NCBI RefSeq assembly: GCF_000347035.1
Contig: NZ_ANIJ01000038.1
Location: 1-64,000, forward strand
DNA: 64,000 bases
Reading direction: 5' to 3'
DNA from: Leptospira sp. B5-022
GTDB taxonomy: Bacteria; Spirochaetota; Leptospiria; Leptospirales; Leptospiraceae
Shown here: positions 18,375 through 27,669 of the stretch, in pieces
Layout: each line of letters starts with the position of its first letter
Numbering within the stretch: position 1 is the stretch's first letter
Made by a program: the position numbers and the translations under genes
Notes under the pieces: model-generated
What the model saw: the letters and a program-made list of their open reading frames with translations, nothing else
Databases searched by the model: none
What the model was told of the DNA's origin: nothing

Positions 18375-20489
18375 TTATTGGAACAAGCGAAGAAGTAATC
18401 CACCGTGTTGCACGAAAAATTCCGCAAACACTAAGCTTGTGATCGCCATCAACTTGATCAAAATATTGATAGAAGGACCGGAAGTATCCTTTAAAGGATC
18501 GCCTACGGTATCTCCCACAACAGCAGCCTTATGTTGGTCGGAACCTTTTCCACCCGCAGCTTTTTCGATGTATTTTTTAGCATTGTCCCAGCCACCACCG
18601 GAGTTTGCGGAAGATATTGCAAGAACCACACCTGCCACTAATGCACCGGCTAATACACCTGCTAAAGATTTAATTCCGAACAAGTAACCTACAACGATAG
18701 GAGTTAAAAGAACGAGAAGTCCGGGAAGGATCATTTCTCGAAGGGCCGCAGTCGTGGAAATATCCACGCATCTTTTGTAATCAGGCTTAGCTTTTCCTTC
18801 CATGATCCCAGGGATCTCGCGGAATTGTTTTCTAACTTCTTCCACCATGTCTACGGCAGCTTTACCAACCGATTTCATGGTCATAGCGGTGAAAACAAAC
18901 GGAAGCATAGCTCCGAAAAGTAATCCGCCGAAAACTTCCGCGTTTAAGATATCCAAGCCGGAAGTTTTAGTTCTGGTAATGAACGCAGCAAATAGCGCAA
19001 GAGAAGTCAAAGCCGCAGAACCGATCGCAAAACCTTTACCGATAGCTGCAGTGGTATTACCGGCCGCATCTAATGTATCCGTACGATTACGAACTTCTTT
19101 TCCGAGTTCAGCCATCTCAGCGATCCCGCCAGCATTATCCGAAACCGGACCGTAAGCGTCGATAGTCAAACCGATTGCGATCGTAGAGATCATCCCGAGG
19201 GCGGCGATTGCAATCCCATACATTCCTGCCAAAATATTCGCAGTAACGATAGTAATAACGAGCAATACGACCGGAACAACGGAGCTTTGGTACCCTAAAG
19301 CTAGACCGTAAATAATATTTGTAGCAGCTCCAGTTTTGGAAGCCTCAACTACTTCTCTCACAGGCTTATAAGAATGAGAAGTGTAATACTCAGTGATAAG
19401 ACCGATGAACATTCCGGAGAATAAACCTACAACCAATGAAATGAATACGTTCCATTTACCGATCGTTTTGCCGGCGATCTCGAAAGAATCCACCATGTAT
19501 TTATCGGTTACAAAATACATGATCGCACCTACGAGTAATGTAGAGACCCAAAGTTGGATCTTTAGGACCTTCTCCACATTTCCCCCCTCTTTCACGGAAG
19601 CGATGAAGGAAGTCAAAAGAGAAGCCGGGATCCCGAACGCGGAGATCAAAAGCGGATATAAAAGAGCATCCGTATTGCCGGAAAGAGCGGTTGCAGTTGC
19701 ACCGATTACAAGAGCGGCACAAGTAGCTTCAGCACAAGAACCGAAAAGATCTGCCCCCATACCGGCAACGTCACCCACATTATCCCCTACGTTATCGGCG
19801 ATAGTCGCAGGGTTTCTAGGATCATCTTCAGGGATTCCCTTCTCCACCTTTCCTACCAAATCCGCTCCAACGTCTGCAGCCTTGGTATAAATTCCCCCAC
19901 CCACTCTTCCGAAAAGAGCCACTGCGGAACCCCCAAGACCGAAACCGGCCAGAGCTTCCATAAGGTAAAGAGTTCCTACATTTTGGAATAAATGAGTATA
20001 TAGCAGGAAAAGTCCGATCATGCCGGAAACGGCAAGACCAACCAGTCCGAATCCCATCACCGCACCGGAATCGAAAGCGACTCGGAAAGCCTTGGTCATG
20101 GAAGTTTTCGCCGCTTGTGCGGTACGAACGTTCCCGATGGTTGCAATCTTCATACCGATAAAGCCGGAAAGACAGGAGATTAGGGCCCCTGCAACGAAGG
20201 CGATCGCAGTAAACAACCCGTCGTTAAAATCCGGAGTTTCCGGATTGTCCAAAAGGAAGAAGATCAGAACTGCCATAAAGGCAATAAAGAGAGAAATGGT
20301 CTTGTATTCTCTCACGAGAAAGGCCATAGCGCCTTCGGAGATTGCGGAAGAAATTTCGATCAATTTCTTGGATTCGTTATCCTTTCCGCCCTCAGTTCCG
20401 ATTTGGATCCTGGTGACCTTCAATGCGTATACTACGGCGGTCAAAATAGCCAGGAAGGCAAAAGCCAGAATAATGGTTACCGAATTCAT
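18375..20489 (-). CDS. hppA: Membrane-bound ion-pumping pyrophosphatase, K+-stimulated type
   Basis: A 704-residue polytopic enzyme with about 16 membrane segments. It couples pyrophosphate hydrolysis to export of H+ or Na+. The substrate-binding loops are intact: [11 protein letters not shown] (206-216) and [19 protein letters not shown] (222-240), plus a late aspartate loop [27 protein letters not shown]. The diagnostic stretch [10 protein letters not shown] (around 478-487) has Ala at the key site and Gly three residues on, the pattern of K+-dependent enzymes; K+-independent ones carry Lys and Thr there. Whether it pumps Na+ or H+ cannot be read safely by eye. It is monocistronic with its own terminator. 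Confidence 0.95.
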   Translation of the reverse strand: MNSVTIILAFAFLAILTAVVYALKVTRIQIGTEGGKDNESKKLIEISSAISEGAMAFLVREYKTISLFIAFMAVLIFFLLDNPETPDFNDGLFTAIAFVAGALISCLSGFIGMKIATIGNVRTAQAAKTSMTKAFRVAFDSGAVMGFGLVGLAVSGMIGLFLLYTHLFQNVGTLYLMEALAGFGLGGSAVALFGRVGGGIYTKAADVGADLVGKVEKGIPEDDPRNPATIADNVGDNVGDVAGMGADLFGSCAEATCAALVIGATATALSGNTDALLYPLLISAFGIPASLLTSFIASVKEGGNVEKVLKIQLWVSTLLVGAIMYFVTDKYMVDSFEIAGKTIGKWNVFISLVVGLFSGMFIGLITEYYTSHSYKPVREVVEASKTGAATNIIYGLALGYQSSVVPVVLLVITIVTANILAGMYGIAIAALGMISTIAIGLTIDAYGPVSDNAGGIAEMAELGKEVRNRTDTLDAAGNTTAAIGKGFAIGSAALTSLALFAAFITRTKTSGLDILNAEVFGGLLFGAMLPFVFTAMTMKSVGKAAVDMVEEVRKQFREIPGIMEGKAKPDYKRCVDISTTAALREMILPGLLVLLTPIVVGYLFGIKSLAGVLAGALVAGVVLAISSANSGGGWDNAKKYIEKAAGGKGSDQHKAAVVGDTVGDPLKDTSGPSINILIKLMAITSLVFAEFFVQHGGLLLRLFQ

Positions 20490-20564
20490 TCAGGGAAACC
20501 TCTTGTTTTTTTTTAAAATTTCCGATGGTTTAAAAAGATGGGACCTGTGTTTGCCAAAGTTAAT

Positions 20565-21746
20565 ATGAGACGTACACTTTCCATTTGGTTCTTTCTAGTT
20601 ATTTGCACTATAAAATCGGTCCTGGCCTTGAGTTCAACCTTTTCTTGGGAAGAGCTGATCCAGCAGGCAGGCGAAGAAGCGGCAAGAGGCAGATACCAAC
20701 AAGCATTAGAAAAATTACAGATCGCCGACGAGACTGGAGAGCCTAGAGACTTCCGTTACTATTGGATTTTAGGAAAATCCCAAAAAGGAAAAGGAGAAGA
20801 ATTAGAAGCGCTCAAAAGTTACGAAACAAGCCTAAGATTAAATCCGGACCAAACCAAATTATTGGAAGAAATGACCGAACTGTATGATTCGCTCAGATTC
20901 CCGGACAAAGCGCTAAACACCGCCAGGGTATTATTGTCCCGCGATCCGGAAAATAGGGAACTCAGATACAAAACATTACTCTGGTCTTCGAGAATCGGAG
21001 ATATCGAATATTATAAAGCCGCTTTAAAAGAATTAGAATCAACCAACCCTTACCAAGCGGAAGAACAAGCTCTATTAGATGAGATCTCCGGTTTCCAGAA
21101 AGCGGGAAAGATAGACGACTCTATCGCAAGATGCAAAAGATTCCTACCCTACTTCCCCAGAAACAAAAGCCTACATAGACTTTGTATTTTATCTTATAAA
21201 TCCAAAGATTCCAATCTATATGAAGAAGGACTACTGCAAAGAGCAAATATCTTCAGAGACGAGCCGATCTTTCATCATATTTTAAGTATGGAATATCTGG
21301 ACCAGAGAAGATTCCTCGAATCCGCCGCGTTCGCAAGAAGAGCGCTCTTACTTTCTCTCAGAAAAAATATTTTCCCGGATAAGGACTATCTTCTTCCTTT
21401 ACGAAGATATTATATACAAATAGGATCGGACTCGGGGATTTTAGGAACGGAATTATTAGAAGAGATCATCCGCACAAAAAAAAGTCCAAGCCTTGAAGAA
21501 TGGAACGTACTTCTCAAACATTCTTCTTTCAGTTGGGAAGTATTGGCATTCGCCCTCCGATCCGTAGCGGAAACGGAACCTGAAGAATCGGCTCTCATCG
21601 TTTCCAAAGAATGGAAGGACATGTATAAAAATCTAAAGGCCCAAGAACTGGAGAAGGATCTTTCCAGATATGCGGGCCCTTATAGCCTGGACAAAACTTT
21701 CCAGTTTTATTTGGAAACGGGATATTCTTTAGCGGAAACGGAATAA
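20565..21746 (+). CDS. Exported TPR-repeat protein
   Basis: From ATG 20565 a signal peptide (MRRTLSIWFFLVICTIKSVLA) is followed by about 370 residues with tetratricopeptide-like helices: ARGRYQQALEKLQIA, GEELEALKSYETSLRLNPD, PDKALNTARVLLSRDPEN and others. TPR proteins act as protein-binding scaffolds; no partner can be named. An upstream in-frame ATG at 20538 would add nine residues before the signal peptide and is less likely. It is divergent from hppA and not tightly linked to the following lipoprotein. Confidence 0.8.
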   Translation: MRRTLSIWFFLVICTIKSVLALSSTFSWEELIQQAGEEAARGRYQQALEKLQIADETGEPRDFRYYWILGKSQKGKGEELEALKSYETSLRLNPDQTKLLEEMTELYDSLRFPDKALNTARVLLSRDPENRELRYKTLLWSSRIGDIEYYKAALKELESTNPYQAEEQALLDEISGFQKAGKIDDSIARCKRFLPYFPRNKSLHRLCILSYKSKDSNLYEEGLLQRANIFRDEPIFHHILSMEYLDQRRFLESAAFARRALLLSLRKNIFPDKDYLLPLRRYYIQIGSDSGILGTELLEEIIRTKKSPSLEEWNVLLKHSSFSWEVLAFALRSVAETEPEESALIVSKEWKDMYKNLKAQELEKDLSRYAGPYSLDKTFQFYLETGYSLAETE

Positions 21747-21823
21747 GTTTGCAATAAATTCCTTGCTTCTCTGATCGGCATCTTTCCAATCGTTAACGTG
21801 TCGGGAAATCCGTATCAATTAGT

Positions 21824-22468
21824 ATGAAAAATTTCCCCTTCATTGTACTTGTCTTTTTTTCTTTTTACGGGTGCATTATTAACTATACGGATATTCCCAA
21901 AAAAGAAAAGCCTTCCGACTCGATAATCTACTTTAGCGTAAAAGATCCGAAAGATTGGAATCCTCACGAAAGGAGAAAAGAATTCCTGAAAAGAGGGTGG
22001 AAGGAATTGGAGTCGGATCATTCTCCCAACAAAAATAAGGACCGTATCTATTTTTTAATCAGTAGATTTCCAGGTTTAAGCAGGGCCGAACCCGAGGTAA
22101 GAAAGGCGTTTATTGCAAAGGGTTGGAAAGAAATAGAGAATTATCCTCCTGAAAAAGGATATTATATAGATATGAAGTCCTACCAAAAAGATCCGTCTTT
22201 ATCCGCAATGATCTTTTTGTATTTATCTTACGCAACTTTCACCATTTTTCCTTCTTATAGCGGAAAGGATGGGGCAAACATTACGTTTACCGTATATAAG
22301 GACAATGCGGTGTGGAAAACCTTTGAATATGAGATAACCAGAAAAGCATTCGTTTGGATACTTACCCTTCCGGTTCTCTGGTTAAATTATATCTACCCTA
22401 GCGAATCCGATGCCTACCAGGCCGTAATAGACAAATTCGAATCCGATCTGTATTCCTCTAAACTTTAA
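21824..22468 (+). CDS. Lipoprotein with internal duplicated motif
   Basis: A 214-residue protein with signal peptide and lipobox FYGC (Cys-17). The mature part contains a repeated motif: RRKEFLKRGWKELESD (about 46-61) and VRKAFIAKGWKEIENY (about 91-106), each following a short acidic stretch, so the N-terminal half probably arose by duplication. A hydrophobic stretch near 180-190 (FVWILTLPVLWL) may be a second membrane contact. No family recognised. It lies convergent to the hydrolase-like lipoprotein gene, with a single base between the two stops. Confidence 0.72.
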   Translation: MKNFPFIVLVFFSFYGCIINYTDIPKKEKPSDSIIYFSVKDPKDWNPHERRKEFLKRGWKELESDHSPNKNKDRIYFLISRFPGLSRAEPEVRKAFIAKGWKEIENYPPEKGYYIDMKSYQKDPSLSAMIFLYLSYATFTIFPSYSGKDGANITFTVYKDNAVWKTFEYEITRKAFVWILTLPVLWLNYIYPSESDAYQAVIDKFESDLYSSKL

Positions 22469-22469
22469 G

Positions 22470-23606
22470 CTAAAGTGCGGGAGCGTTGGGATCCAAAAGA
22501 AATTCTATCATCGCAAGTATTCTTTCCGTAGGCATAGGTCGAGTAAAATAATGATCGTTCCGAAAAGAAGGATATACTAAGCCCCCTGGATGGATAGAAT
22601 CGGACAAAAGAATGATCCCGTCATTGGGGCCGTAATTCATTAAAAAATTATAATATGGACGGGCCCTTTCCGTAACATGACGGAACAGCGGAACTCCCAC
22701 CAAATTGATCATCTTGACCCCGGGAGGAAGTTTCCAATCTCTATCCAAGGGAGCATCTTGCCCTTTTCGGATGGATAAAAATCCGTCCCAATCATAACCT
22801 TTAAAGAAAAAATAACTTCTTACTTCCAGCTTAACCCAAAAATCATTCAAGATCCCTTCTATCATTCTGGAACCTTTTAAGATCCCGCCTATACTATACC
22901 AACCCTTCACTTTTTTAAAATAGGGCTCATTCCCACATCTTTCTATGGCCATTCTAAAATCAGAGGAACCCTTACTAGGAGAGGCAATGATCACGGTTTC
23001 TTCCGGATTTGAAACTTCTAAGTATTCGCAGATGATCCTAGCGTTTTCACGCACATCGGAAACCTGTCCAATAGGGATCAGATCGGAACGTATTCCGACA
23101 GTTGCCACCATCTTACGAATCGAAGCGCCATCCGCTCCTACGCTGGGATTGTCCGCATAGAACATACCAGGAACCATTACTAGTACGATCTTTCTGGAAG
23201 AAAAGTCCGGACGTTTCCCTGAGAACTCTTTTTCCTTTTTGTCCAAATATTCCAAAAACCTTTTATTCCTGGAGTCGTTGATAATCCTATGATAAAAGAT
23301 CGCGGCCCCCTTATCTATATCCTCAGTCTCTTCCGATACTTTTAAAAGGTTTTCCTCGGTCAATGTATCCAAGGAGTTTAGCTCGGGATATGCTTTCGAA
23401 GCCCAATCTAAGTACGCCTTTTCATCCTCGCAAAGATTTTTAACTCGATACGCAGGAGTATCACAGGAAACTTTTTTCATATCGGGAGGGACATCGGAAA
23501 CCTTCAGATCCCCGTCCGCTCTTCCGCTACAAAAATTAGAAAAAACAAATATAAAGGCTAATAAGAATATTTTAGAATCGAATCGGAGCAAATATGTGTG
23601 TTTCAT
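22470..23606 (-). CDS. Lipoprotein with alpha/beta-hydrolase-like features
   Basis: A 378-residue protein with a signal peptide ending FSNFC. The middle part reads like an alpha/beta hydrolase: strand and turn KIVLVMVPGMFY, then IIASPSKGSSD with Ser-Lys-Gly in the place of the usual GxSxG elbow, and late acidic and His residues in GPNDGIILLSD and RNDHYF. The elbow is atypical (first Gly replaced by Ser), so catalysis is uncertain. I suggest an envelope lipase/esterase-like protein. It is transcribed alone from the promoter side shared with a terminator of the TRL gene. Confidence 0.65.
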   Translation of the reverse strand: MKHTYLLRFDSKIFLLAFIFVFSNFCSGRADGDLKVSDVPPDMKKVSCDTPAYRVKNLCEDEKAYLDWASKAYPELNSLDTLTEENLLKVSEETEDIDKGAAIFYHRIINDSRNKRFLEYLDKKEKEFSGKRPDFSSRKIVLVMVPGMFYADNPSVGADGASIRKMVATVGIRSDLIPIGQVSDVRENARIICEYLEVSNPEETVIIASPSKGSSDFRMAIERCGNEPYFKKVKGWYSIGGILKGSRMIEGILNDFWVKLEVRSYFFFKGYDWDGFLSIRKGQDAPLDRDWKLPPGVKMINLVGVPLFRHVTERARPYYNFLMNYGPNDGIILLSDSIHPGGLVYPSFRNDHYFTRPMPTERILAMIEFLLDPNAPAL

Positions 23607-23645
23607 CTAAGAAAGAAATACGAAAGGAGAAAATTTAGGAAATAG

Positions 23646-23683
23646 AAAAAAGGCCGCGTAAAATGAAATTTTACACGACCTTT
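23646..23683 (-). terminator. Terminator downstream of the TRL-like gene
   Basis: On the minus strand GGTCGTGTAAAATTTCA then TTTTACGCGGCCTTTTTT forms a stem with one G-T pair pair class and a T6 tail. It lies about 85 bases past the stop of the gene starting at 24095 and before the start region of the gene at 23606. Confidence 0.8.
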
Positions 23684-23768
23684 AGAAACCGTTTTTCCAA
23701 GACGATCCAATGGATCAAATCGGAAACAATTCGATAGTTTCGTTCATTTTAAATGAACTAAGAGATAA

Positions 23769-24095
23769 TTAATCTCCGTAAGCTATCGTACAGTTGGAAA
23801 CATAAAGTGATCCAAGAACGTTCGATCTGTTGAAATCGATGGATTTAACCACTTTGATCCCGCCTTTTTTGGCAGCAGCTTTAATACCTGCGTCCCCGGT
23901 TGCAATCAGCAATAAAACAGAAGATGCACATGCTTCTCCCGATTTTTCACCGATTCCGTCTTTTTGAGAGTTGTCTCTGTTGAAGATGGTCGCGTTGTCC
24001 GTTACGTTGGTGTAAAGGGATCCATAAACGATTGGAAGACAATTGCTTACAGACACTAATACTAACGCGGCAGCTAATAACATGATTTTTCTCAT
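23769..24095 (-). CDS. TRL-like family lipoprotein
   Basis: A 108-residue protein with signal peptide and lipobox VSNC (Cys-19). The mature part matches the TRL-like family pattern: LPIVYGSLYTNVT at the start, then EKSGEACASSVLLLIATGDAGIKAAAKKGGIKVV (written here only as landmarks KSGEACASS, IATGDAGIKAAAK) and a final strand NCTIAYGD. In this family the order is a short loop, K-x-G-x-A-x-A-S, and ATGD-x-x-x-x-A-A; all are present. Function is unknown; members are small envelope proteins often present in several copies. It has its own terminator. Confidence 0.8.
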   Translation of the reverse strand: MRKIMLLAAALVLVSVSNCLPIVYGSLYTNVTDNATIFNRDNSQKDGIGEKSGEACASSVLLLIATGDAGIKAAAKKGGIKVVKSIDFNRSNVLGSLYVSNCTIAYGD

Positions 24096-24566
24096 TGAAT
24101 CTATCTCCGTTATACTATATTACTTTTTTGTTTATTTTCGCTTAGTTTTGCGTGTTGTTGGATCCGAAAATTTTTCGGCAAGAGACAAAAACATAGAAAA
24201 GAACGTCATACCTTCTTTCGAAAGGAAAAACTTTAGAGAGGATCATCTTTTTGAGAAGATTCGAGTCAAGATTTAAAAAAGGAAAAATTATAAAAAAACC
24301 ACAGAGGTAGTATTCCGAACGAAAGGTAAGGATCAACCGAACAATTGTATCCAACGTTTCCAAGAATACGGACAGAAATTTCGAAAAATTTTTCCGTTTA
24401 TCCGCGATTTTACGAGTAAAGAATCCGCGAAATAAAAAATTCTTTCCAAAGAGAAAACTTTTCCGTTATCGCGAAGGTGAATGTTTTGTTATGTTTAATT
24501 CTGGTTGACATCTCCTTTCGAAGGAATTTTATATTTTCCAACTAAAAAGGAAGGAGAGGTTCACTT
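24096..24566. other. Divergent intergenic region
   Basis: This 471-base AT-rich gap separates the TRL-like gene from the DUF3015 genes. Its right end carries the DUF3015 promoter; the rest presumably holds the opposite promoter for the TRL gene. Short minus- and plus-strand frames exist here but have no ribosome sites or protein-like composition. No repeats of the TTCGCACAGAG type were seen. Confidence 0.5.
24505..24534 (+). promoter_or_regulatory. Sigma-70-like promoter for the DUF3015 genes
   Basis: TTGACA at 24505-24510 is a perfect -35 element; TTATAT at 24529-24534 is a fair -10 with an 18-base spacer. A strong ribosome site AAGGAAGGAGAGG (24547-24559) and ATG 24567 follow. Confidence 0.7.
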
Positions 24567-25061
24567 ATGAAAAAAGAACTTCTATCGATAGGATTAGTCG
24601 GTTTACTCTGCTTGTCCTCGGGAATTTCGGTCTCCGCCGCAGACTACGGTGTTGCAGGTTGCGGCCTTGGGTCTCTGGTTTTTAAAGAAAACAAAGGTGG
24701 TCACCAAATTTTAGCAGCCACTACAAATGGTACTTCAGGTAACCAAACTTTCGGAATTTCAACCGGAACTTTGGGTTGTGCAACAGACGGACTGGTTCAA
24801 AAGGAAAAAGTTCAAGAAGTATTCGTTTCCCTCAATTTTAATTCTTTGGAAGCTGAAATGGCACAAGGAAAAGGGGAAAAATTAGAAGCTCTTTCGGGAC
24901 TTCTAGGTTGTTCCACAAACGGAACCGCACAATTGGGAGAATACACAAAATCCAATTTCGATGTATTGTATACTCAGGAAACCACACCTTCCTCTTTACT
25001 CAGCGCAGTAAAAGACGGGATCAGAAAAGACGCAGCACTCTCTAAAAGCTGCAAAATTTAA
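24567..25061 (+). CDS. DUF3015 family exported protein, copy 1
   Basis: A 164-residue protein with signal peptide (cut near SVSA). The mature part begins DYGVAGCGLGSLVF and continues ILAATTNGTSGNQTFGISTGT, the hallmark of DUF3015, with four further cysteines including the terminal SKSCKI. It is probably periplasmic with two or three disulfides. The function of DUF3015 is unknown. It is the first gene of a tandem pair and is preceded by a strong promoter and ribosome site, suggesting high expression. Confidence 0.88.
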   Translation: MKKELLSIGLVGLLCLSSGISVSAADYGVAGCGLGSLVFKENKGGHQILAATTNGTSGNQTFGISTGTLGCATDGLVQKEKVQEVFVSLNFNSLEAEMAQGKGEKLEALSGLLGCSTNGTAQLGEYTKSNFDVLYTQETTPSSLLSAVKDGIRKDAALSKSCKI

Positions 25062-25072
25062 GGAGATAACTC

Positions 25073-25552
25073 ATGAAAAGAATATTATCAGTATCTCTTT
25101 TTCTCGCTCTAGTAGCTTCCCCATTTTATGTGGCTTCCGCTAAACACGGTGCTGCAGGATGCGGCTTGGGATCCGTTGTTATTACGGAAAATAAAAAAGT
25201 TCACCAAGTAATCGCGGCAACCGTAAACGGAACCGTTTTAAACCAAAGTTTCGGGATTTCTACTGGAACTTTGAATTGCGAAACGAGCGGTTTCACTCAA
25301 AAACAAGTCGAACAACAGATCTTCGTTCACATGAACTTCCAATCTTTGGAGCAGGAATTTGCGAAAGGTTCCGGTGAAAAAATGGAAGCCTTCGCTTCTT
25401 TGATGGGTTGCTCCGATACGGGAACATTCGGAAAAGTAGGAAAAGAGAAATTCTCCGCACTTTTCGACCAAAATACTCCGGATTCCTTTTTGGAAAAAAT
25501 GAGATTCGAAGTAGCAAACAACTCCGCTTTAGTCGGTAGTTGCAAAATCTGA
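25073..25552 (+). CDS. DUF3015 family exported protein, copy 2
   Basis: A 159-residue paralogue of the preceding gene, 11 bases downstream with ribosome site GGAGAT. Equivalent blocks are HGAAGCGLGSVVI, VIAATVNGTVLNQSFGISTGT and a terminal GSCKI; the cysteine positions match copy 1. The signal peptide ends near VASA. Sequence has diverged well beyond silent change (for example AQGKGEKLEAL versus AKGSGEKMEAF), so the duplication is old and both copies are probably functional. Confidence 0.88.
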   Translation: MKRILSVSLFLALVASPFYVASAKHGAAGCGLGSVVITENKKVHQVIAATVNGTVLNQSFGISTGTLNCETSGFTQKQVEQQIFVHMNFQSLEQEFAKGSGEKMEAFASLMGCSDTGTFGKVGKEKFSALFDQNTPDSFLEKMRFEVANNSALVGSCKI

Positions 25553-25580
25553 TCATACGCACCTTATATTCTAAGGTTCA

Positions 25581-25609
25581 ATTCCCTTCTCCCCAAAGGA
25601 GAAGGGAAT
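25581..25609. promoter_or_regulatory. Strong hairpin between DUF3015 and DUF4105 genes
   Basis: ATTCCCTTCTCC and GGAGAAGGGAAT form a perfect 12-bp stem with a 5-base loop CCAAA. No T-run follows, so it is not a classical terminator; an RNA processing or stability element, or a leaky terminator that lowers downstream expression, is more likely. Its right arm includes a GGAGAAGG run about 24 bases before the GTG start. Confidence 0.7.
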
Positions 25610-25632
25610 ATTCTGAAAATCTAAAACTCTAA

Positions 25633-27669
25633 GTGCGAACTAGGCTCCGTTCTTTTTTTATACTACTCTTTTTATTCTCCCTCTTCGGAACTTTCAGCTC
25701 TGCTTATGCGACGGACACGAAAAAGATCCTAGAATACCAAAAATTAGCAGAGGTCAAAAAACTTTGGGAAGAAAGATATTGGATCCTTCTATTACATTAT
25801 TCTAAGACAACTTTCGGCAACTGGGTAAGCGAAGCGGATTCTTCTTCTTTTTTTCTTTCCAAGGAGGGAAGAAACAATCCGAAAAGTGAGCTACTCTCCG
25901 CCATTGAAGCGTTTATGACGCCAGCCTCACCTCCGTCCGGAGAGGAAAATTGGATGCATCCATCGTGTAAATTTCCGGAAAGAAAAAGATGGATCCAAGA
26001 GAAACTTTCCATTCCGGATCAGGATTTTACAGAAGTAGATTGTTCCAGATTCGAAAAATGGTTCGCTACCTTGAACCCGAAAGGAGCAAAAATCATATTC
26101 GCTTCTTATTATATGAATGCCCCCGCTTCCATCTTCGGTCATACCCTTTTAAAATTGGATTCAGGAGATCCGAATCGGAAAGAAATTTTAGAATATTCCG
26201 TGAACTATGCCGCAAACGCGGACCCTGAGTCTACAAATGCGATCGTGTATTCTATTTTGGGTTTGTTCGGCGGATATCCCGGAACATTCTCCTTATTTCC
26301 TTACTATGTTAAAATTGCGGAATATAATGATATCGAAAGCAGGGATCTTTGGGAATACGAACTGGACCTAAAAGAGGAAGAAGTCAAAAGAATGACAAGG
26401 CATCTCTGGGAACTGGGAGCGGCCACATTCGATTATTATTTTCTGGATGAGAACTGTTCCTATCATCTATTTTCTTTGATAGAAGTAGCGAGACCAAGTC
26501 TTTACCTTCGGGACAAAGCACCTTTTGTGATCCCGGGAGATACCGTTAAAAAATACATTGAGCAGGCCGGTCTTGTTAAAGAGATCAAATATCGGCCTTC
26601 TCTACATAGTAAAATTATCCAAAAACTCAGGAAAATGAACGAAGAAGAAAGGGATCTTTATGAAAATGTAATGAAGAATGCCAATATTTCCCTTTTGACG
26701 AATAAGGAACCCGATCCTAAGATTAGGACTTCTTTTCTTTCGGATACGATCCTGGATTCTTTCCGTTATAAAAAAGCGGAAGGAAATTCTCCGAAAGAAT
26801 GGGACCAAACTTACAAACAATTACTTTTGTTCAGGAGCAAACTCCCGACCGACTACGATGATTCCGGATATTCTCCCATTACCCAGAGCCCCCATATAGG
26901 TCACGGAAGTTCGGCATTGTATAATGAAGTTGGGACTTCCAATCTGGGAAATTTTTTAGGTTTCGGTTATAGGGCGGCAGTCCACGATCTATTGAATACG
27001 GACCAAGGTTATATCCCGAATTCTTCCGTGGATTATTTTTCTCTCAAGGCAAGGTATTATCAGGATTCAAAAAAACTACATCTGGAAGAATTTCATATCA
27101 TCCGCATGTTATCCTTAACTCCTTATAATTCATTAGGTCGTTCCGTTTCTTATTTTGTGGATTCGGGTGCGGACTCTTCCGTTTATGAAAAAAACAGGAA
27201 CAAAGAAGATAGAAAACTTCTGGAATGGCAGGCACTCCTCCGACCGGAAGATCTGTCGTATACGCTCTATCGGTTGGACGAGATCTCCCGATCCGAAAAA
27301 TATGAAAGAGTCACAAACGCAAATTTAGAGACTACTTTCGGTTATAGTTTCCAGGACGAATTTTCGGAGGGGCCAAAACGGTTTTTATTCTCCGCACAAG
27401 CAGGTGCAAAAGTAAGGTATAATGGTAAGTACGATACGAATGCAATTGTGGCTCCTCAGATCGCGACTTATTGGATCGCCAATTTTGATATTTTTAAGGC
27501 GGTCTTGTCTTTGCATTATTATACTTTTTCCGTTTACGGGATCCCGGACGATTATAAGGCACAATTAGGGTTTCGTTATGCGATCCATGCCAATCATGAA
27601 TTGAGATTAGAGGCAAAAGCCCAAAGGAATTATAATGAAGCTAGCTTCTCCTATGTGTATCAATTTTAA
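25633..27669 (+). CDS. DUF4105 domain exported protein
   Basis: A 678-residue protein starting at GTG 25633 with a signal peptide (cut near SAYA). Residues about 60-340 match DUF4105: IIFASYYMNAPASIFGHTLLKLDSG, an early conserved Cys-containing block, EYSVNYAAN and YDYYFLDENCSYHL-like FDYYFLDENCSYHLF. The C-terminal half is beta-rich and ends in YQF, which suggests it may form or contact an outer-membrane barrel. DUF4105 proteins are of unknown function, with a Cys/His pair (NCSYHL) that looks catalytic. Adjacent DUF3015 genes suggest joint action. No strong ribosome site precedes the GTG. Confidence 0.82.
   Translation: MRTRLRSFFILLFLFSLFGTFSSAYATDTKKILEYQKLAEVKKLWEERYWILLLHYSKTTFGNWVSEADSSSFFLSKEGRNNPKSELLSAIEAFMTPASPPSGEENWMHPSCKFPERKRWIQEKLSIPDQDFTEVDCSRFEKWFATLNPKGAKIIFASYYMNAPASIFGHTLLKLDSGDPNRKEILEYSVNYAANADPESTNAIVYSILGLFGGYPGTFSLFPYYVKIAEYNDIESRDLWEYELDLKEEEVKRMTRHLWELGAATFDYYFLDENCSYHLFSLIEVARPSLYLRDKAPFVIPGDTVKKYIEQAGLVKEIKYRPSLHSKIIQKLRKMNEEERDLYENVMKNANISLLTNKEPDPKIRTSFLSDTILDSFRYKKAEGNSPKEWDQTYKQLLLFRSKLPTDYDDSGYSPITQSPHIGHGSSALYNEVGTSNLGNFLGFGYRAAVHDLLNTDQGYIPNSSVDYFSLKARYYQDSKKLHLEEFHIIRMLSLTPYNSLGRSVSYFVDSGADSSVYEKNRNKEDRKLLEWQALLRPEDLSYTLYRLDEISRSEKYERVTNANLETTFGYSFQDEFSEGPKRFLFSAQAGAKVRYNGKYDTNAIVAPQIATYWIANFDIFKAVLSLHYYTFSVYGIPDDYKAQLGFRYAIHANHELRLEAKAQRNYNEASFSYVYQF

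Noticed and set aside
19393..19890. Long plus-strand frame opposite hppA
   Set aside because: It is a shadow of the conserved pyrophosphatase gene, with Ala/Pro-rich composition and no ribosome site; the same holds for frames near 20020-20568 and 18802-19155.
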